In this document: piece after piece, positions 16,354 through 25,691 of the stretch | Numbering within the stretch: position 1 is the first letter of the stretch | Layout of the letters: each line of letters starts with the position of its first letter | NCBI RefSeq assembly: GCF_030160295.1 | Contig: NZ_BSOB01000062.1 | Location: 1 to 64,000, forward strand | Length of the DNA stretch: 64,000 nucleotides | Direction: 5' to 3' | Source: Dyella acidisoli | Lineage (GTDB): Bacteria; Pseudomonadota; Gammaproteobacteria; Xanthomonadales; Rhodanobacteraceae | The notes under the pieces: generated by a model | The model's database searches: none | Told to the model about the DNA's origin: nothing | The model's input: only the letters and a program-made list of their open reading frames with translations | Made by a program: the position numbers and the translations under genes

Positions 16354-19038
16354 ATGAACACCACCCGCCACACCCGCCTCTCCGGCCTCGAGCCCCTGGT
16401 CATCACACCAGATCTGCTGTTCGTCAACGTCGGCGAACGCACCAACGTCACCGGCTCTGCGCAATTCAAAAAGCTCATCAAGGAAGATCGCTACGAAGAA
16501 GCCGTGGAAGTTGCGCGCCAGCAGGTGGCGAACGGTGCGCAGATCATCGACGTGAACATGGACGAAGGATTGATCGATTCGGAAGCCGCCATGACGCGCT
16601 TCCTCAATCTGATCGCGGCCGAACCGGACATCGCGCGCGTGCCGGTGATGGTGGACTCGTCCAAATGGAGCGTGATCGAAGCCGGCCTGCGGTGCCTGCA
16701 GGGTAAAGGCGTGGTCAATTCCATCTCCATGAAAGAAGGCGAGGACATATTCCTCGAACACGCGCGCAAAGTGCTCGAATACGGCGCCGCCGTCGTGGTG
16801 ATGGCATTCGACGAGCAAGGCCAGGCCGATACCTGTGAGCGCAAGGTGGAGATCAGTTCGCGCGCCTACAAACTGCTCACCGAAAAGCTGGACTTCCCAC
16901 CCGAAGACATCATCTTTGACCCCAACATCTTTGCCATCGCTACCGGCATCGAAGAACACAACAACTACGCAGTGGATTTTATCGAAGCCACACGTGAGTT
17001 GAAGAAACGCTTTCCGCTTAGCCACGTGTCTGGCGGCGTATCCAACGTCTCATTCTCGTTCCGCGGCAACAACACCGTGCGCGAAGCGATTCACTCCGTG
17101 TTCCTGTATCACGCCATCAAAGCCGGCATGGACATGGGCATCGTCAATGCCGGCGCGTTGATGATCTATGACGACGTACCGGAAGAACTGCGCGAGCGCG
17201 TAGAAGACGTCGTGCTCAATCTCCGTCCCGACGCGACCGAGCGCCTGCTCGAAATCGCCGACCGCTACAAGGCGAAGAAAGGCGAAACGATCACCGAAAG
17301 CCTCGCCTGGCGCGAAAAACCGGTCCACGAACGCCTCGCCCACGCACTCGTGCATGGCATCGACCAGTTCGTTGACGAAGACACCGAAGAAGCACGCCAA
17401 CAAACCACTCGCCCACTCGACGTGATCGAAGGCCCGCTGATGGCGGGCATGAACATCGTCGGCGACCTGTTCGGCGCCGGCAAAATGTTCTTGCCGCAGG
17501 TGGTGAAGTCTGCGCGTGTGATGAAGAAGGCAGTGGCTTATCTGCTGCCGTATATCGAAGAGGAAAAACTGCGCACCGGCGACGCCGGCAAGAACAACGG
17601 CACCATCGTGATGGCAACGGTGAAGGGCGACGTACACGACATCGGCAAAAACATTGTCGGCGTAGTGCTCCGCTGCAATAACTTCGAAGTGATCGACCTG
17701 GGCGTGATGGTGCCTGCACAAAAGATCCTGGATACCGCGCGCGAACATAACGCCGATCTGATCGGCCTGTCCGGCCTGATCACGCCGTCGCTGGAAGAAA
17801 TGAGCCAGGTTGCGCGCGAGATGCAGCGCCAGGAGTTTCACATTCCACTGCTAATTGGCGGCGCCACGACTTCGCGCGCGCATACGGCATTAAAGATCGA
17901 GCCGCACTACAAAGCTCCAACGGTGTGGGTGAAGGATGCCTCGCGCGCCGTCGGCGTAGCGCAGTCGCTGGTAAGCAAAGAATTGGTTGACAACTTCATG
18001 GCGAAGATCCGCGCCGAGTACGCGGATATTCGCGAACGCCACAAGCAGCGTGGCGCCGCCAAGACGTTGGTCCCGCTGGAACACGCACGCAAACAGCGTT
18101 TTACCTGCGACTGGGCGAACTACACGCCGCCGCAACCGAACAAACCCGGCATCACCGTGTTCGACGATTACGACTTGGCCGAACTGCGCACGTACATTGA
18201 TTGGACACCCTTCTTCCAGGCATGGGAATTGGCTGGGCGCTATCCCGCCATTCTTAAAGACGACGTAGTCGGCAAGCAGGCCAGCGAGCTGTTCGCCGAT
18301 GCCCAGACCATGCTCGATAAAATCATTGCCGAGCGCTGGCTGACGGCCCGCGCAGTGATCGGTTTCTGGCCCGCCTTCAGTACCCGCGATGACATTGAAA
18401 TCCGGCTGACGGAAGGAACGCGCCACCTTCATCATCTGCGCCAGCAAGCCGAAAAACCCGTAGAGCGCCCGGACTTCTGCCTCGCCGATTTCATCACGCC
18501 GAAGGAAGCCGGCAAGCAGGACTGGATCGGTGCGTTCGCCGTGACGGCCGGCATCGGAATCGAAGCGCACGTGGCGCGCTTCGAAGCAGCACATGACGAT
18601 TACTCCGCCATCCTGCTCAAGGCACTCGCCGACCGCCTTGCCGAAGCCTTCGCCGAGCGCATGCACGAACGCGTGCGTCGCGAGTTCTGGGGCTACCAGC
18701 CGGACGAGGCACTGAACAACGAAGCGCTGATCGACGAGCAGTACCGCGGCATCCGCCCTGCTCCTGGCTATCCCGCTTGTCCGGATCACACAGAGAAAGC
18801 CACGCTGTTCGAGCTGCTCAACGCCACGCACAACGCCGGCATCCAGCTGACTGACGGCTTTGCGATGTATCCCACTGCAGCCGTTTCCGGCTGGTATTTC
18901 TCACACCCGAATAGTCAGTATTTCGTAGTGGGACGTGTCACGCGCGAGCAAGTGGACGATTACGCAAAGCGCAAAGGATGGACGCGCGAGCAAGCAGAGC
19001 GTTGGCTGGCGCCTAATCTCGATTACGACCCAGAGTAG
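16354..19038 (+). CDS. metH: Methionine synthase, pterin/cobalamin/activation part
   Basis: 894 residues carrying the remaining three domains of B12-dependent methionine synthase. They are the methyltetrahydrofolate barrel ([19 protein letters not shown], residues 20-280), the cobalamin cap and Rossmann domain with the His ligand in [16 protein letters not shown] (about residue 430) and [14 protein letters not shown], and the AdoMet-dependent reactivation domain with [15 protein letters not shown]. Together with the preceding gene it restores a complete MetH. The product transfers methyl from methyl-THF to homocysteine via cob(I)alamin. The stop codon TAG lies inside a GTAGGCTGGGGT repeat, so the repeat supplies the end of the gene. 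I recall similar splitting in other Xanthomonadales but cannot verify it here. Confidence 0.94.
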   Translation: MNTTRHTRLSGLEPLVITPDLLFVNVGERTNVTGSAQFKKLIKEDRYEEAVEVARQQVANGAQIIDVNMDEGLIDSEAAMTRFLNLIAAEPDIARVPVMVDSSKWSVIEAGLRCLQGKGVVNSISMKEGEDIFLEHARKVLEYGAAVVVMAFDEQGQADTCERKVEISSRAYKLLTEKLDFPPEDIIFDPNIFAIATGIEEHNNYAVDFIEATRELKKRFPLSHVSGGVSNVSFSFRGNNTVREAIHSVFLYHAIKAGMDMGIVNAGALMIYDDVPEELRERVEDVVLNLRPDATERLLEIADRYKAKKGETITESLAWREKPVHERLAHALVHGIDQFVDEDTEEARQQTTRPLDVIEGPLMAGMNIVGDLFGAGKMFLPQVVKSARVMKKAVAYLLPYIEEEKLRTGDAGKNNGTIVMATVKGDVHDIGKNIVGVVLRCNNFEVIDLGVMVPAQKILDTAREHNADLIGLSGLITPSLEEMSQVAREMQRQEFHIPLLIGGATTSRAHTALKIEPHYKAPTVWVKDASRAVGVAQSLVSKELVDNFMAKIRAEYADIRERHKQRGAAKTLVPLEHARKQRFTCDWANYTPPQPNKPGITVFDDYDLAELRTYIDWTPFFQAWELAGRYPAILKDDVVGKQASELFADAQTMLDKIIAERWLTARAVIGFWPAFSTRDDIEIRLTEGTRHLHHLRQQAEKPVERPDFCLADFITPKEAGKQDWIGAFAVTAGIGIEAHVARFEAAHDDYSAILLKALADRLAEAFAERMHERVRREFWGYQPDEALNNEALIDEQYRGIRPAPGYPACPDHTEKATLFELLNATHNAGIQLTDGFAMYPTAAVSGWYFSHPNSQYFVVGRVTREQVDDYAKRKGWTREQAERWLAPNLDYDPE

Positions 19039-19062
19039 GCTGGGGTGACAACCCCAGCCTAC
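19035..19062. repeat. GTAGGCTGGGGT inverted repeat containing metH stop
   Basis: GTAGGCTGGGGT, loop GACA, ACCCCAGCCTAC: perfect 12-base arms. Bases 19036-19038 are the TAG stop of metH part 2. It can act as a stem-loop at the end of the metH mRNA. Confidence 0.88.
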
Positions 19063-19080
19063 CGTCCGCTGACAAACCGG

Positions 19081-19410
19081 TTACACCTCGCCCCCAACCT
19101 CATCCCTTCCGTGATGCCGCAAATGCGTCACCAGGTTGTACACCGATACGAACACCGGGAAGAAGTTGGAAAGAATACCCACCGAATCGTTCTTGCCGAA
19201 CACAAAGTAGGCCAGCAACAGCGCACTGCCCGTTACCGACATCCACCAGAACGATAGCGGCATCACCACGCGCTTGTATTTGCGCGTGTAATACAACTGC
19301 ACGAACCAGCGGCCGGTGAACATCAACGTCCCCATGTAGCCGATGACCTTCCACGGTGTTACGTGGAAGTTCTGCAGGGATTGCAGGATGTGCGAGAGAT
19401 CGAAGTGCAT
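19081..19410 (-). CDS. LAB_N-domain small membrane protein
   Basis: 109-residue integral membrane protein resembling the N-terminal domain found fused to lipid-A-disaccharide synthase in some bacteria (LAB_N). The sequence has conserved WKVIGYMGTLMFTGRWFVQL at residues 20-39, basic YYTRKYKRVVMP, then SFWWMSVTGSALLLAYFVF and a third hydrophobic stretch SNFFPVFVSVYNLV, giving three predicted membrane helices. Stand-alone copies are common in Xanthomonadales and often sit near glycosyltransferase genes, although none is adjacent here. No catalytic role is established for the isolated domain. It is convergent with metH, with only the repeat between. Confidence 0.85.
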   Translation of the reverse strand: MHFDLSHILQSLQNFHVTPWKVIGYMGTLMFTGRWFVQLYYTRKYKRVVMPLSFWWMSVTGSALLLAYFVFGKNDSVGILSNFFPVFVSVYNLVTHLRHHGRDEVGGEV

Positions 19411-19466
19411 GGGACGCGGCCGGTTGGCAAAGGGGAACGGGGCATTTTAGCCGCCCCGCGGTGTGA

Positions 19467-19620
19467 GAGCCTGTTCAATATCTCCCCGTGGTTTGCATAG
19501 CCCCTGAGTGATTGGGTGGTTGTGCGTGGCACGGCGCCAGACTGTGTCTGATCAAGCCGTGCGGCCGCATGGCGGCCACTCAGAGGCTATGCGAGCCGCG
19601 GGGAGATATTGAACGGGCTC
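19467..19620 (+). other. 154-nt near-perfect hairpin element
   Basis: Bases 19467-19502 and 19585-19620 form 36-base inverted arms (GTTCAATATCTCCCCG ... CGGGGAGATATTGAAC) with only four mismatches. All four are T on the left opposite G on the right, so the plus-strand RNA would pair throughout with G-U wobbles. Pairing resumes inside as CTGAGTG/CACTCAG, GCACGGC/GCCGTGC and CAGAC/GTCTG. The element lies just before tRNA-Val. It may be a MITE-like element or a structured RNA; no coding potential was seen. Confidence 0.6.
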
Positions 19621-19654
19621 TTGGCCTACGAGAAACGCGTCAGCCCCCCGGCTG

Positions 19655-19683
19655 TTGACGTTCCGCCCCCTAATCCGTATAGT
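19655..19683 (+). promoter_or_regulatory. Sigma-70 promoter of tRNA-Val
   Basis: TTGACG at 19655-19660 and TATAGT at 19678-19683 with an exact 17-base spacer. The tRNA begins 15 bases after the -10 box, giving a short 5' leader. Confidence 0.85.
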
Positions 19684-19697
19684 TTCGCGTTCCCGGC

Positions 19698-19772
19698 GGG
19701 CGGTTAGCTCAGCGGTAGAGCACTGCCTTCACACGGCAGGTGTCACAAGTTCGATCCTTGTACCGCCCACCA
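19698..19772 (+). tRNA. tRNA-Val (anticodon CAC)
   Basis: 75 bases including an encoded CCA end. The acceptor stem GGGCGGT pairs with ACCGCCC. The D arm is GCTCAGCGGTAGAGC, the anticodon stem CTGCC/GGCAG encloses loop TTCACAC with anticodon CAC, and the T arm is ACAAG-TTCGATC-CTTGT. It reads the GUG codon. A strong promoter precedes and a terminator follows, so it is a single-gene unit. The zone after it is rich in small unfamiliar genes, but I found no duplicate of its 3' end that would mark an integrated element. Confidence 0.97.
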
Positions 19773-19783
19773 TCCTATTTCAG

Positions 19784-19814
19784 AAAAACGCCACCTCCCG
19801 GGTGGCGTTTTTTT
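19784..19814 (+). terminator. Terminator after tRNA-Val
   Basis: AAAAACGCCACC / GGTGGCGTTTTT stem with a short TCCC loop and a seven-T tail, twelve bases after the tRNA. Confidence 0.92.
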
Positions 19815-20201
19815 ATTGCGACTTGCAACAGATACCCTCTGCCTTTGAGCACCGCCCGCCACTCGGACTGCACACCTTTTTCGATCTGGCCGCAGACACG
19901 GCCGCTTTCATTCAGACCGGCTCCCCAATAGCGCTCCAACCCAGCGTGCGCACATGATCTGCGCACGGCCGACGCATCCTCACCACAAAAACAAACCATG
20001 CACCGAACGCGATACGTGCAAGACGTTCTTCATGGAACTGACATACCGCATGATCATTCTTGAGGGGTGCGTGATCACCACCATGCCAGACATTTTTCGC
20101 GAGAACTCTCGTGAAGAAAATCATTGACGTATCATGCGCGTCCTTTTCAAGCACCCTCTGCAAGGGTGCGCAGCATTGTCTTCTGCCTTTCAGTAAGCAT
20201 C
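19815..20201. other. Intergenic stretch without convincing gene
   Basis: About 390 bases between the tRNA terminator and a small basic-protein gene. The only structure noticed is a 7-base stem GCACCCT/AGGGTGC at 20151-20169 in the leader of that small gene. Confidence 0.5.
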
Positions 20202-20381
20202 ATGAGCATCCGCAACGCCACCATCGCCATGCGTAAACGCAAAATCGGCCTGTTCGAACAGGAACACGTCGCGTACATGAATGACGGACTGCCACGCCAC
20301 AACGGCACGCCACGCAAGACCAGGAAAAAGGACGGTGCGCAGCCAAAGAAGACGGCAAGAGCGCTCTGGCAGGACAACTAA
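20202..20381 (+). CDS. Small basic hypothetical protein
   Basis: 59 residues starting MSIRNATIAMRKRKIGLFEQ and ending in a Lys/Arg-rich tail (RKTRKKDGAQPKKTARALW). No domain recognised. The high positive charge suggests nucleic-acid or ribosome association, but this is only a guess. Ribosome site is weak. A hairpin with GCACCC/GGGTGC arms lies about 33 bases upstream. Real gene status is uncertain. Confidence 0.35.
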   Translation: MSIRNATIAMRKRKIGLFEQEHVAYMNDGLPRHNGTPRKTRKKDGAQPKKTARALWQDN

Positions 20382-20418
20382 GGAAGGTTCGTACTGTTCG
20401 TACTGCACGAGGCGATCG

Positions 20419-20613
20419 TCAAATCAACTCTGCCTCATGCAATAGCTCACCCAGCGTCGACTCGAGCTTCGGCCCGACGAAATGGTCATCCGCCATCCAG
20501 TGCAAGGTCGCCAGCAGCGCCGGGTCGGAACTCACCACCAGCGTTCCGCGATCACGACATTCGTTGCCCGCTGTACCGCGGTCGGCCAGATATTTGTTCT
20601 GCATTGGGTTCAT
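20419..20613 (-). CDS. Small hypothetical protein
   Basis: 64 residues from the ATG at 20613 (MNPMQNKYLADRG), ending GPKLESTLGELLHEAELI. No signal peptide, no known domain. The frame is open a further 18 codons upstream but overlaps the glycine-zipper gene's end. No good ribosome site is visible, so gene status is doubtful. Confidence 0.3.
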   Translation of the reverse strand: MNPMQNKYLADRGTAGNECRDRGTLVVSSDPALLATLHWMADDHFVGPKLESTLGELLHEAELI

Positions 20614-20645
20614 GAAATCGACCGTAACTGAAGTGCGCAAGCAAG

Positions 20646-20996
20646 TCATTGCCGCGCGTTGTAGCACCGCTCCTCATAGTGATACGTAGCGTTGTTCGCC
20701 TGATGGGCCTCCTGCACCTTTTTGCCCGCGTAACCCCCAGCCACTACACCTCCAGCCGTGGTCAGCACCTTGCCCTTGCCGCTGCCAAACTGATTGCCGA
20801 GCAAGCCGCCTGCTGCGGCACCAACCAATGTTCCCGCAATCTGGTGGCTGTCCTTCGGGTGGTCCTGCACCCTAACCCGGTGACATACCTGGTGCGGGCT
20901 AGTGGCGGGTGCGCCGCCATTGTCCTGCGCGATGGCCGTGGCCGAGAGCATCAGCCAACCGATCAATCCGAGACTTGCGGTCATTCGCATGTTCAT
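20646..20996 (-). CDS. Glycine-zipper 2TM envelope protein
   Basis: 116 residues beginning MNMRMTASLGLIGWLM with a signal peptide cleaved near TAIAQD. The core, IAGTLVGAAAGGLLGNQFGS followed by TTAGGVVAGGYAGKKVQE, is a glycine-zipper 2TM domain of the Rickettsia 17-kDa antigen type, found in outer-membrane or periplasmic proteins. Two cysteines remain in the mature protein (CHRVRV and ERCYN), possibly disulfide-linked. The start at 20996 was chosen over an upstream in-frame ATG because it opens the signal peptide and follows AGAGGTG. Likely a stress-related envelope protein. Confidence 0.8.
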   Translation of the reverse strand: MNMRMTASLGLIGWLMLSATAIAQDNGGAPATSPHQVCHRVRVQDHPKDSHQIAGTLVGAAAGGLLGNQFGSGKGKVLTTAGGVVAGGYAGKKVQEAHQANNATYHYEERCYNARQ

Positions 20997-21112
20997 GGGA
21001 CAGCACCTCTCTTCAGACGAGGTAGCAGTATTATTTTTCGACACGTGTGAGCCAGCCGTAATACCTTTGTTAGCGTATTCAGGCTGGATATTTTCACGCC
21101 GTATAGCGTTAC

Positions 21113-22963
21113 CTAGTGCACCGCGCCATTCGCAACGATGGCCGCACGCAGTTCGCGCGATAATTCATCGACGGTGAAAGGCTTGGAAATGAGCCGCACT
21201 CCTGCTTCCAGCACACCGTTACGCATGATCGCGTTCCGCGAGTATCCCGTCATGAACAGCACCGTCATATCGGGCCGTGCACCGCGGACGTCGTCGTACA
21301 ACTCCCTGCCATTGGCGCCCGGCATCACCACGTCAGTCAGCATGACGTCGATCCGGTGATCATTAGCTAGCACCCTGCGTGCCGATTCGGCGTTATCGGC
21401 GGCAACCGCTTCGTAGCCTAGGTCCTGCAGCACAGAAACAACGAACGCGCGCACATCGGCATCGTCTTCCACCACCAGCACCTTGCGATGCGGCACGGTG
21501 GACGATGGTTCTGCCACAGACAGTCCTGGCTTTTCCTCTTCTTTCGAAGTATCCATCGGCAGATAGAGCTTCACCGTCGTTCCCACGTCAGGCTCGCTGT
21601 AGATCTTCACGTGCCCAAGCGATTGCTTGGCAAACCCGTGCACCTGGCTGAGTCCAAGGCCGGTACCCTGCCCCACTTCCTTGGTGGTGAAGAAGGGATC
21701 GAAGGCGCGGCTCATTACTTCCGCGGGCATACCGCAACCGGTGTCAGTCATGGCGACCATCACGTATGGGCCTGGCGCCACGCCGTCGTGCGCATCAGCA
21801 TAAGCACGGTCCAGAAGGACATTGGCAGTTTCGATAGTAAGCTTGCCTACGCCCTTCATCGCGTCACGCGCATTCACCGCCAGGTTGAGAATGGCGCTCT
21901 CCAATTGCGGTTTATCGATGAAGGCGCGCCACAGTTCGCCACCTTGCACCGTTTCGATCTGGATGTTCTCGCCGAGCGAGCGACGCAACATCACCGAGAC
22001 CTCATGCACGCATTGATTGACGTCGACCGATTTGGGCTGCAAGGGTTGCTGGCGCGAAAACGCAAGCAGCCGTTTGGTAAGTTCTGCCGCACGTTGTGCA
22101 CCGGTCAGGGCATTGTTGGCCAGCGCGCGATGACGGCCTTCGCTTTCGGGCAAACGCCTGATCAGCATTTCCAGGTTGCCGACGATAATGGCGAGCATAT
22201 TGTTGAAGTCGTGCGCCACGCCACCGGTCAGCTGACCCAACGCCTCCATTTTCTGGGCTTGCCGCAATTGCAATTCCGCTGCTTCGCGTTGCTCGATCTC
22301 TTCTCGCAAGGTCTGATTTTTGTCACGCATGTCGTTGGCATAACGGCGCGCCTTCACCACGACCACGAAACCAAGCACGCCTGCGAGCAGCGTCACCAGT
22401 ATTGTCACTGTCGTGAGAAACGTGCGGTGAAGTGCAGCGACCGCACTGCGGTCATGCAGCATATCCAGCTCAGTACGATCGAAATCAGCGCCCAGATCCT
22501 TGATACGACGCATCAGGTTGCGCCCCAGGCTGGCCTTTACCAACCGCATGGCTGCCACTGTATGACCCGCCTGCCGTCGCTCGATGGTGCTGGAAAGCTC
22601 GTCCATCTTCGACGCTATCAGCGGATAAAGCGCATCCAGTTGCTTCTGGTGCGCAGGACTTTTTTCAGTGAGCTGGCGCAGCTCACCTTCCAGCACAGGC
22701 AGCTGTGTCTTCGCCTTGTCGAACGGTTCGAGGTAGCCGGAATCGCCGGTGAGCAGATACCCGCCTTGTGCCGTTTCGGCTTCCTTCAAGGTGCCAAGCA
22801 GCTGCTGGAGGGTTTGCCTGACCTGCATGGAGTGCTCGACCAACCGGTCGGCTCCCATGCTGGATGAGGCGGCGATAATCACCAACGCGCATACGCAAAG
22901 CAGCAATGCGAATCCGCCGATGGGCCCCAGGCGAATGCGCACTTGCGCCGATTCGTGCTCCAT
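21113..22963 (-). CDS. CHASE3 hybrid sensor histidine kinase
   Basis: 616 residues. First membrane helix is at about residues 13-35. A CHASE3 sensor follows ([35 protein letters not shown]). The second membrane helix is near 183-205 and a short coiled coil precedes the kinase. The phospho-acceptor His is in [20 protein letters not shown], and the ATPase has [13 protein letters not shown] and [14 protein letters not shown]-terminal receiver ([14 protein letters not shown], acceptor Asp in [10 protein letters not shown], Lys in LISKPF) makes it a hybrid kinase. It transfers phosphate internally and must hand it on to a phosphotransfer protein or regulator elsewhere. A lone receiver gene lies just upstream on the same strand, 113 bases away, and is a likely partner. 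Signal unknown. Confidence 0.92.
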   Translation of the reverse strand: MEHESAQVRIRLGPIGGFALLLCVCALVIIAASSSMGADRLVEHSMQVRQTLQQLLGTLKEAETAQGGYLLTGDSGYLEPFDKAKTQLPVLEGELRQLTEKSPAHQKQLDALYPLIASKMDELSSTIERRQAGHTVAAMRLVKASLGRNLMRRIKDLGADFDRTELDMLHDRSAVAALHRTFLTTVTILVTLLAGVLGFVVVVKARRYANDMRDKNQTLREEIEQREAAELQLRQAQKMEALGQLTGGVAHDFNNMLAIIVGNLEMLIRRLPESEGRHRALANNALTGAQRAAELTKRLLAFSRQQPLQPKSVDVNQCVHEVSVMLRRSLGENIQIETVQGGELWRAFIDKPQLESAILNLAVNARDAMKGVGKLTIETANVLLDRAYADAHDGVAPGPYVMVAMTDTGCGMPAEVMSRAFDPFFTTKEVGQGTGLGLSQVHGFAKQSLGHVKIYSEPDVGTTVKLYLPMDTSKEEEKPGLSVAEPSSTVPHRKVLVVEDDADVRAFVVSVLQDLGYEAVAADNAESARRVLANDHRIDVMLTDVVMPGANGRELYDDVRGARPDMTVLFMTGYSRNAIMRNGVLEAGVRLISKPFTVDELSRELRAAIVANGAVH

Positions 22964-23076
22964 ACGTCAAGCCTTTGATCATACCGGACCGCAGGCTTGC
23001 ATCCGTGCGCGCTTGTTCCGGATCGTTACGGCGATCCCTGCCAGCAAACCGATGTATCAACGCCATCGACGATGAG

Positions 23077-23427
23077 TTACGCGTATTCGGTGATAGCTGC
23101 CAGCAAGGTTTTGCGATCAAACGGCTTAGGCAGATATGTCATCCACGAGCGCAAACCTTTTTCCGGCGGCTCGCAATCGCCGGACATCACGATCATGGGG
23201 CATATGAGCCCTTCCTCGTGCATGGCCATGCCCATTTCGATGCCAGTCATGCCCTGCTTCAGATTCAGGTCGGTGACGATGACACCAATATCGGGGCGTA
23301 CGGAAGCAACCTGCAACGCTTGCTCGGAACTGCTGGCAGCCACCACTTCGTAACCCGCATCTTCAAGCATGAATGCGGTCACTTCGAGCACATCCCGATT
23401 GTCGTCGACGAGCAGAACAGTCTTCAT
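23077..23427 (-). CDS. Single-domain response regulator
   Basis: 116 residues consisting only of a receiver domain. Asp8/Asp9 form the acidic pocket (VLLVDDNRD), Asp53 is the acceptor (IVTDLNL), Ser82 and Lys101 complete the switch set (VMSGD, LPKPFD). There is no output domain, so it must act by protein interaction or phosphate relay. The following hybrid kinase gene is probably its partner. Ribosome site GGTGGGGAT precedes the start. Confidence 0.9.
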   Translation of the reverse strand: MKTVLLVDDNRDVLEVTAFMLEDAGYEVVAASSSEQALQVASVRPDIGVIVTDLNLKQGMTGIEMGMAMHEEGLICPMIVMSGDCEPPEKGLRSWMTYLPKPFDRKTLLAAITEYA

Positions 23428-23500
23428 GCCATCCCCACCCGATTCCTCATGCCGTTCCCGGCGATCTGTTGAACCTATTCGGCTTCAACACAACGGATAA

Positions 23501-23523
23501 TGAATATGCATCCAGAATATTCA
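23501..23523. promoter_or_regulatory. Inverted repeat upstream of the receiver gene
   Basis: TGAATAT, nine bases, ATATTCA in an AT-rich patch 74 bases before the receiver start codon. It could be an operator; no binding protein can be named. Confidence 0.3.
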
Positions 23524-23537
23524 CAATAACGAAAACA

Positions 23538-23565
23538 AAAATAGACAATGTGAAGCCAAGGTCAA
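23538..23565 (-). promoter_or_regulatory. Candidate promoter for receiver/kinase genes
   Basis: Reading the minus strand, TTGACC and TATTTT are separated by 16 bases, about 110 bases before the receiver start and just upstream of the inverted repeat. Confidence 0.35.
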
Positions 23566-23657
23566 AATGAGCTGATTCGTTCGTCAACGAAAACGCGTTC
23601 GCGAGTGAGCGACTTATACCTGTCTAGGTTGGTTCAGCCTTTACCCCCAACGGTGCA

Positions 23658-23783
23658 TTGAAGCGAATAGGCTGGATCGTGTTCGTATTGCTGCTGGCGG
23701 GAATCATCTTTGTCGGCGCTTACCGCGCGGCACGCCAACAAGAGGCGCGGTCGCCCACACTCCTTGCGCCACCCTATCGGTGA
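23658..23783 (+). CDS. Possible single-helix mini membrane protein
   Basis: 41 codons from a TTG start, reading KRIGWIVFVLLLAGIIFVGA, one strong hydrophobic helix, then a polar tail ending LLAPPYR. The composition is what one expects of a small membrane protein, but there is no ribosome site and the start is non-ATG. It sits in a 395-base gap between the receiver gene and the DUF2383-type gene. Confidence 0.3.
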   Translation: MKRIGWIVFVLLLAGIIFVGAYRAARQQEARSPTLLAPPYR

Positions 23784-23822
23784 CAACAAGGCTCACCACT
23801 ATTCGAGCCGTTCGCTGTGACT

Positions 23823-24272
23823 TTACGCAGCGCGCGGATAGCGTTTCAGCGTTTGCATTTCGTCGAAACCTTCCCGCACCGAAGCGTATGCGCTCTGCAC
23901 CACCGTGCGCGAAAACCAGGAGAGCCGTCCGTCCTCCAAGGCGCACTCATACTTCGCCTTGACGTGCTCTTCGCCACGCTCCACTTCGTCAACCAACGCA
24001 CTGTAGCCATAGTCCATCGCGTGACGAAGATTACCGAACACATGGCATGCACGGACCGCAGACGCCCCCTCCACCCGGCGATCATCGCTGATCGCCTCAA
24101 GCCGATGCTGCAAGGTCTGTGCAACCTTCCTGCGTTGCGTCGAAAGATCCTCGAACACGGCACGAATGCGTGGATTGCCGATATTGCACGCCACTTTCCG
24201 ATAGTGTCTGGAGCTTTCCAGTGTCGCACCCACCAGGCCATGGAGGATGCTGACGTCATCATCTGCGTTCAT
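23823..24272 (-). CDS. PA2169/DUF2383-type four-helix protein
   Basis: 149 residues beginning MNADDDVSILHGLVGATLES. The pattern of an N-terminal DDVSILHGLV helix, internal FEDLSTQRRKVAQTL, and a C-terminal segment with ARTVVQ/ASVREGFDEMQ-like helices is that of the PA2169 family of ferritin-like helical bundles (DUF2383). Members are usually stress-induced and of unknown biochemical role. The start at 24272 was chosen because the family begins at this motif; eight upstream codons are probably untranslated. It lies alone in the small-gene zone. Confidence 0.75.
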   Translation of the reverse strand: MNADDDVSILHGLVGATLESSRHYRKVACNIGNPRIRAVFEDLSTQRRKVAQTLQHRLEAISDDRRVEGASAVRACHVFGNLRHAMDYGYSALVDEVERGEEHVKAKYECALEDGRLSWFSRTVVQSAYASVREGFDEMQTLKRYPRAA

Positions 24273-24943
24273 AAGCTTACTCCCCAGGTAGAACATTGCT
24301 GGCTTGGTACGCTGATAGTGAATCCACCGCTGTTTAGCAGTGGATTACAAGACGTAAAAATTCTTCTTATAGGCGAAATATCTGCACGTTTTAGCCCTCG
24401 CCAAGCGTCATCTTTATCAGCATCTACCTTCGGGAAAGCGCAGCTTTCATCGCAACGTTTCCTTGGGTAATAAGCACCTACTGTTTTTGCAGGATCAAAG
24501 ACGAAACCGGAAAGCAATTCCTCCTGGCAGGCAGAGAGGAAGACGTTCCTCGCATGTGTACAGATATCTGTACCCCGGGAATGGGGGAGACTCACGTCAG
24601 ATATCGTTCCAACGCAACAAGGCAGTGCAGCTGAGAGCAACGACGAATGACGCTGCGTTCGGCACGCTAGTGGTAAACGCTAAGACAGTTCCCGCGAATG
24701 ACGGCCGCCCTCACCCCCATGCAGCCGGGACCATGACATACGATATTTGGAAGCTGCAGATGCTGCGGCGCGTGGTCAAACGTCAACCGACCAACACGTG
24801 AAAGTGGGCCGTGGACAGAGGCCGTAGGAAGCAATGATGCCTCCCACGGCCTCATCTCGTTTCGGCACCTGGACCGATATATACGCGCGCCAATCCGCCT
24901 CCTCCCCATTCGAGGAAGCGGATCGGCCGCGCTGGCTTTTCGC
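24273..24943. other. Intergenic region with a 16-base palindrome
   Basis: About 670 bases with no supportable gene. It contains the perfect palindrome GTACAGATATCTGTAC at 24559-24574 and a hairpin GAGGCCGT/ACGGCCTC at 24818-24853. The short open frames here have neither ribosome sites nor recognisable products. Confidence 0.5.
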
Positions 24944-25192
24944 TTAGTGCGCGGGAGCCGTCGAAGCCGGTGCTGGCGCAGGTGCAGCGCCTGCTGCAGT
25001 ACCGCTGGCCGGTGGCGTCATGGCGGTGTGCGAAGGCGCCGGTGCTGCGGGAGGCGGATTAGCGGGCGCTGCCGGTGTAGCCGCGGTAGACGAACTGCCT
25101 GGCGCAGCCCCGCCGCCATTGTTCGGGTTGTTGCATCCGCCGATGGCCAAGCCAATACAGGCGACTGCGATACCAAGTGCCGTGCGATTCAT
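24944..25192 (-). CDS. Small Ala/Pro-rich lipoprotein
   Basis: 82 residues starting MNRTALGIAVACIGLAIGGC, a lipoprotein signal with the lipidated Cys at position 20. The mature part is almost wholly low complexity (Gly, Ala, Pro, Ser, Thr), probably an extended surface or periplasmic tether. AGGAGA precedes the start at 25192; seven more codons are open upstream but lack support. No function can be given. Confidence 0.7.
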   Translation of the reverse strand: MNRTALGIAVACIGLAIGGCNNPNNGGGAAPGSSSTAATPAAPANPPPAAPAPSHTAMTPPASGTAAGAAPAPAPASTAPAH

Positions 25193-25434
25193 GATTTTCT
25201 CCTGACGTGACATGTGATTTTTCGCGTCTTGGCCGAATGGGCCGTAACCGCCTTCGACTGCTTCTCACGGCCTCGGCCGTGCATCTCACTTAACGATTAC
25301 CAGCCTCACCTTGATCTCCTTGTATGCAAGGCTTTGTGCAGTAATTGTCAACGTACCGTTGCAAAAACAGAATGAAAGCTAACAAATCGCCCGATTTACC
25401 CCGCTAGAAGGGGTTTTAACTGAACGGATACTCA
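25193..25434. other. Upstream region of the lipoprotein gene
   Basis: No gene found. AT-rich patches at 25330-25390 may hold promoters, and a weak ACCCC/GGGGT hairpin followed by TTTT lies at 25398-25417. Confidence 0.35.
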
Positions 25435-25662
25435 TCACGTATGTACCGCTGCCCGTCTGTAAACAAATCGTAACGCCAGATCCGCTCCCCCACGGGCACT
25501 GACCTTGTCGCCCCTGATCTGCGGCAGGGGAGCAAACCGTTCCAGGGCTATCGGCACAACACCGAGCGGCAAACCAGGATGTCCACTGTCGGCCTTCTGC
25601 ATCACGTCGACGGTCAGAAGATGGATCGTATCGATGCAGGACTGATCGAGCTGAGAAAACAT
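25435..25662 (-). pseudogene. Transketolase N-terminal remnant
   Basis: The 75-codon frame begins MFSQLDQSCIDTIHLLTVDV and continues MQKADSGHPGLPLGVVPIAL, which matches the N-terminus of transketolases, including the SGHPG substrate-binding motif. After about residue 40 similarity stops and the rest looks like random translation, whereas the true enzyme needs about 650 residues. Only roughly bases 25543-25650 are recognisable. It is therefore a decayed fragment, left by a deletion or a partial transfer. It lies 29 bases downstream of the metallothionein-like gene on the same strand. Confidence 0.7.
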
Positions 25663-25691
25663 GTCGGGATATAAAAATAGAAGTAGACGAA

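Noticed and set aside
19750-19772. tRNA-Val 3' end as an integration attachment site
   Set aside because: No second copy of the tRNA 3' sequence was found in the window, and no integrase gene lies next to it.
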